From an uncultured Collinsella sp. (lineage in GTDB: Bacteria > Actinomycetota > Coriobacteriia > Coriobacteriales > Coriobacteriaceae), in contig UQIC01000053.1 in the NCBI GenBank assembly GCA_900540985.1, positions 1 through 7,928 on the forward strand: a DNA stretch of 7,928 bases, given 5' to 3'. The notes beneath the pieces were generated by a model. The model was not told the DNA's origin. It did no database searches and saw only the letters and a program-made list of their open reading frames with translations. Of this stretch, positions 6,667-7,928 are shown in pieces (the first letter of the stretch is position 1; each line of letters begins with the position of its first letter). A program made the translations under genes and the position numbers.

Positions 6667-7887
6667 ATGTACAGCAGGGAGAAGGTCGAGCTCTTCCTCC
6701 TGGCGACGGAGGACGGCATGGGGCCCACCGCCGCCGCGGAGTTCGCGGGGGTCACGGTGAGCGCGGCCAAGAAGTGGGCGACGGGGCACCTCCCGCGCAG
6801 CTACACCGGCGGGGGCTGTAGAATCGTGGCGAGGAAACCGCCACGGAAGGAGGCCAGCTTGGGCCCCGACAAGTCGATCTACGCCCCGCCCGCGACCGGC
6901 CCGCTCGCCGGGCTCAACGAGGACCAGATAGAGAACCTGCTGCTCAGGGCGGTGTTGGCCGACCTAAAAGCGGAAGGGTGGGACCCGGCTTCGATCTCGA
7001 ACAGGAGCAAGTGCGAGCTCGGCGAGAGATTGAGGCTGGCGACCGCCCTGCCCCTCCGCTCGATCACAGGTTTCTTGAGGATATCGAAGAGCTCCTATGA
7101 GTACTGGAGGCCCCGCGTCGCCGCGCCGCGCGACCGCGACGCCGACATACGCGACCGCGTGGTGCGCATCTTCCGCGAGGGCTCGGGGTGCTGGGGGTAC
7201 CGCACCGTCTGGGCGCACCTGCGCCGCGAGGGCGTCCGCGCCAGCGAGAAGCGCGTGGCCCGCGTGATGCGCGAGGAGGGCCTCGAGGTCGTCTACAACA
7301 AGAGGCGCGCCCGGGGCTACAGCTCCTACGCCGGCGAGGTCTCCAAGGCGCCGGAGAACCTCGTGAACAGGAATTTCCACGCCGACGAGCCCAACCGGCT
7401 GTGGCTCACCGACATCACCGAGTTCAGGCTCCCGGGCGGCGAGAAGGTCTACCTGAGCCCGGTCATCGACTGCTTCGACGGGATGCCCGTCGCCTGGTCG
7501 ATCGGGCTGCACCCCGACAAGCGCCTCGCGAACTCGAGCCTGCTCAAGGCCTGCGCGGCGAGGCCGGCGGGGGCGCGCACGACGATCCACTCGGACCGGG
7601 GCGGCCACTACCGCTGGCCGGAGTGGATCGGGATCTGCGAGGAGAACGGCCTGGTCAGGAGCATGTCCGCGAAGGGCTGCAGCCCGGACAACTCGGCCTG
7701 CGAGGGCTTCTTCGGGCGCCTCAAGAACGAGTTCTTCCGCTACAGGGACTGGGAGGGCGTGACGGCCGAGGAGTTCATGGGGAGGCTCGAAGCCTACCTC
7801 GTGTACTATCGGGATGGGCGCATCAAGAAGTCCCTCGGGTGGCTGAGCCCGATGGAGTACCGCAGGAAGCTTGTGGAGTGGGTATGA
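6667..7887 (+). CDS. IS3-family transposase, single reading frame
   Basis: 406 residues. The N-terminal helix-turn-helix (about 3-40) binds the element's ends. A linker and HTH_21-like segment (about 130-220, with the CWGYR motif at 175-179) precede the rve/integrase catalytic domain (about 235-400). The catalytic triad is D249 (LTDIT), D310 (HSDRG) and E346 (ACEGF), and exactly 35 residues separate the last two, which is the DD35E spacing of IS3. Most IS3 elements make this protein by frameshifting between orfA and orfB; here both parts lie in one frame, so no frameshift is needed. The ATG is chosen for TGGAGG (6656-6661), 5 bases upstream; the frame remains open to 6598. The C-terminus (GWLSPMEYRRKLVEWV) looks complete or almost so. 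The enzyme is likely active unless the missing right end disables the element. Confidence 0.92.
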   Translation: MYSREKVELFLLATEDGMGPTAAAEFAGVTVSAAKKWATGHLPRSYTGGGCRIVARKPPRKEASLGPDKSIYAPPATGPLAGLNEDQIENLLLRAVLADLKAEGWDPASISNRSKCELGERLRLATALPLRSITGFLRISKSSYEYWRPRVAAPRDRDADIRDRVVRIFREGSGCWGYRTVWAHLRREGVRASEKRVARVMREEGLEVVYNKRRARGYSSYAGEVSKAPENLVNRNFHADEPNRLWLTDITEFRLPGGEKVYLSPVIDCFDGMPVAWSIGLHPDKRLANSSLLKACAARPAGARTTIHSDRGGHYRWPEWIGICEENGLVRSMSAKGCSPDNSACEGFFGRLKNEFFRYRDWEGVTAEEFMGRLEAYLVYYRDGRIKKSLGWLSPMEYRRKLVEWV

Positions 7888-7928
7888 TGAATTGGACACC
7901 TAGTTAAGAGCGAAAGGTGTTCAAGATG
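7888..7928 (+). promoter_or_regulatory. Leader of a probable second IS3-type element, with start codon at the window edge
   Basis: TTGGACACCT (7892-7901) pairs with AGGTGTTCAA (7915-7924), with 9 Watson-Crick pairs and one G-T wobble around a 13-base loop. The right arm covers most of GAAAGGTG (7912-7919), a good ribosome binding site placed 6 bases before an ATG at 7926-7928. TTGGAC followed by a dyad, ribosome binding site and ATG repeats the plan of the IS leader at 6633-6669, and is a common look for IS3-type left ends. The gene itself lies outside the window. Confidence 0.42.

Larger units (their letters stand above)
6611..7887 (+). mobile_element. IS3-family insertion sequence (right end not identified)
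   Basis: The element contains an intact DDE transposase. The proposed left tip, TGTTGGGGGTGCGGACAG from 6611, begins with TG as usual for IS3-family ends and carries the family-typical AAGTTGGACC (6630-6639). The matching right end should read close to GTCCAACTTTCTGTCCGC on the plus strand, but nothing like it occurs between the transposase stop and the end of the window. The right boundary given is therefore only the end of the gene. Arginine codon AGG, uncommon in the operon to the left, is frequent inside, consistent with a separate origin. No target duplication can be tested. Confidence 0.72.

Overview
The window is GC-rich and compact, and looks like chromosomal DNA of an anaerobic actinobacterium of the Coriobacteriia (Collinsella-like). 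This is inferred from codon choice, the ThrRS sequence and the presence of the anaerobe-type GlpA-like/oxidoreductase/DUF1667 gene set. It was not confirmed by any database search.

Layout from left to right. Bases 1-206 hold no gene. They contain a possible 19-bp Fur-like palindrome, two tandem 7-8-7 inverted repeats and two strong hairpin terminators. On the minus strand follow thrS (207-1970, threonyl-tRNA synthetase lacking most of the usual N-terminal TGS domain) with its own promoter (about 2041-2068), a terminator-like hairpin (2070-2100), and a small membrane protein with a double zinc ribbon (2208-2639). Bases 2640-3267 are a 628-bp divergent intergenic region. It carries the most remarkable element here: nine copies of a 17-bp sequence (consensus TGTTACAGATCGAGACA) in strictly alternating orientation, with gaps of 25 and 21 bp that hardly vary (2739-3076). 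Two abutting palindromes lie just before the next gene (3223-3250).

On the plus strand comes a tight three-gene operon: a GlpA-type FAD oxidoreductase with a C-terminal [2Fe-2S] BFD domain (3268-4725), a two-dinucleotide-site FAD/NAD(P) oxidoreductase (4727-6127) and a small DUF1667 cysteine-rich protein (6132-6542). In anaerobes this trio accompanies glycerol kinase and is taken to form a glycerol-3-phosphate dehydrogenase complex. A plausible electron path is substrate to FAD, to [2Fe-2S], to a second FAD, to NAD(P), but substrate and acceptor are inferred. No kinase or transporter gene is in the window.

The right end (about 6611-7928) is mobile DNA: an IS3-family element with an apparently intact single-ORF DDE transposase (6667-7887). 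Directly after its stop is a second sequence resembling an IS3 leader, with a hairpin over a ribosome binding site and an ATG at the last three bases. This suggests a second element abuts the first or is inserted into its right end.

The main candidate for something undescribed is the alternating inverted-repeat array at 2739-3076. Its geometry is conserved while its spacers have diverged.
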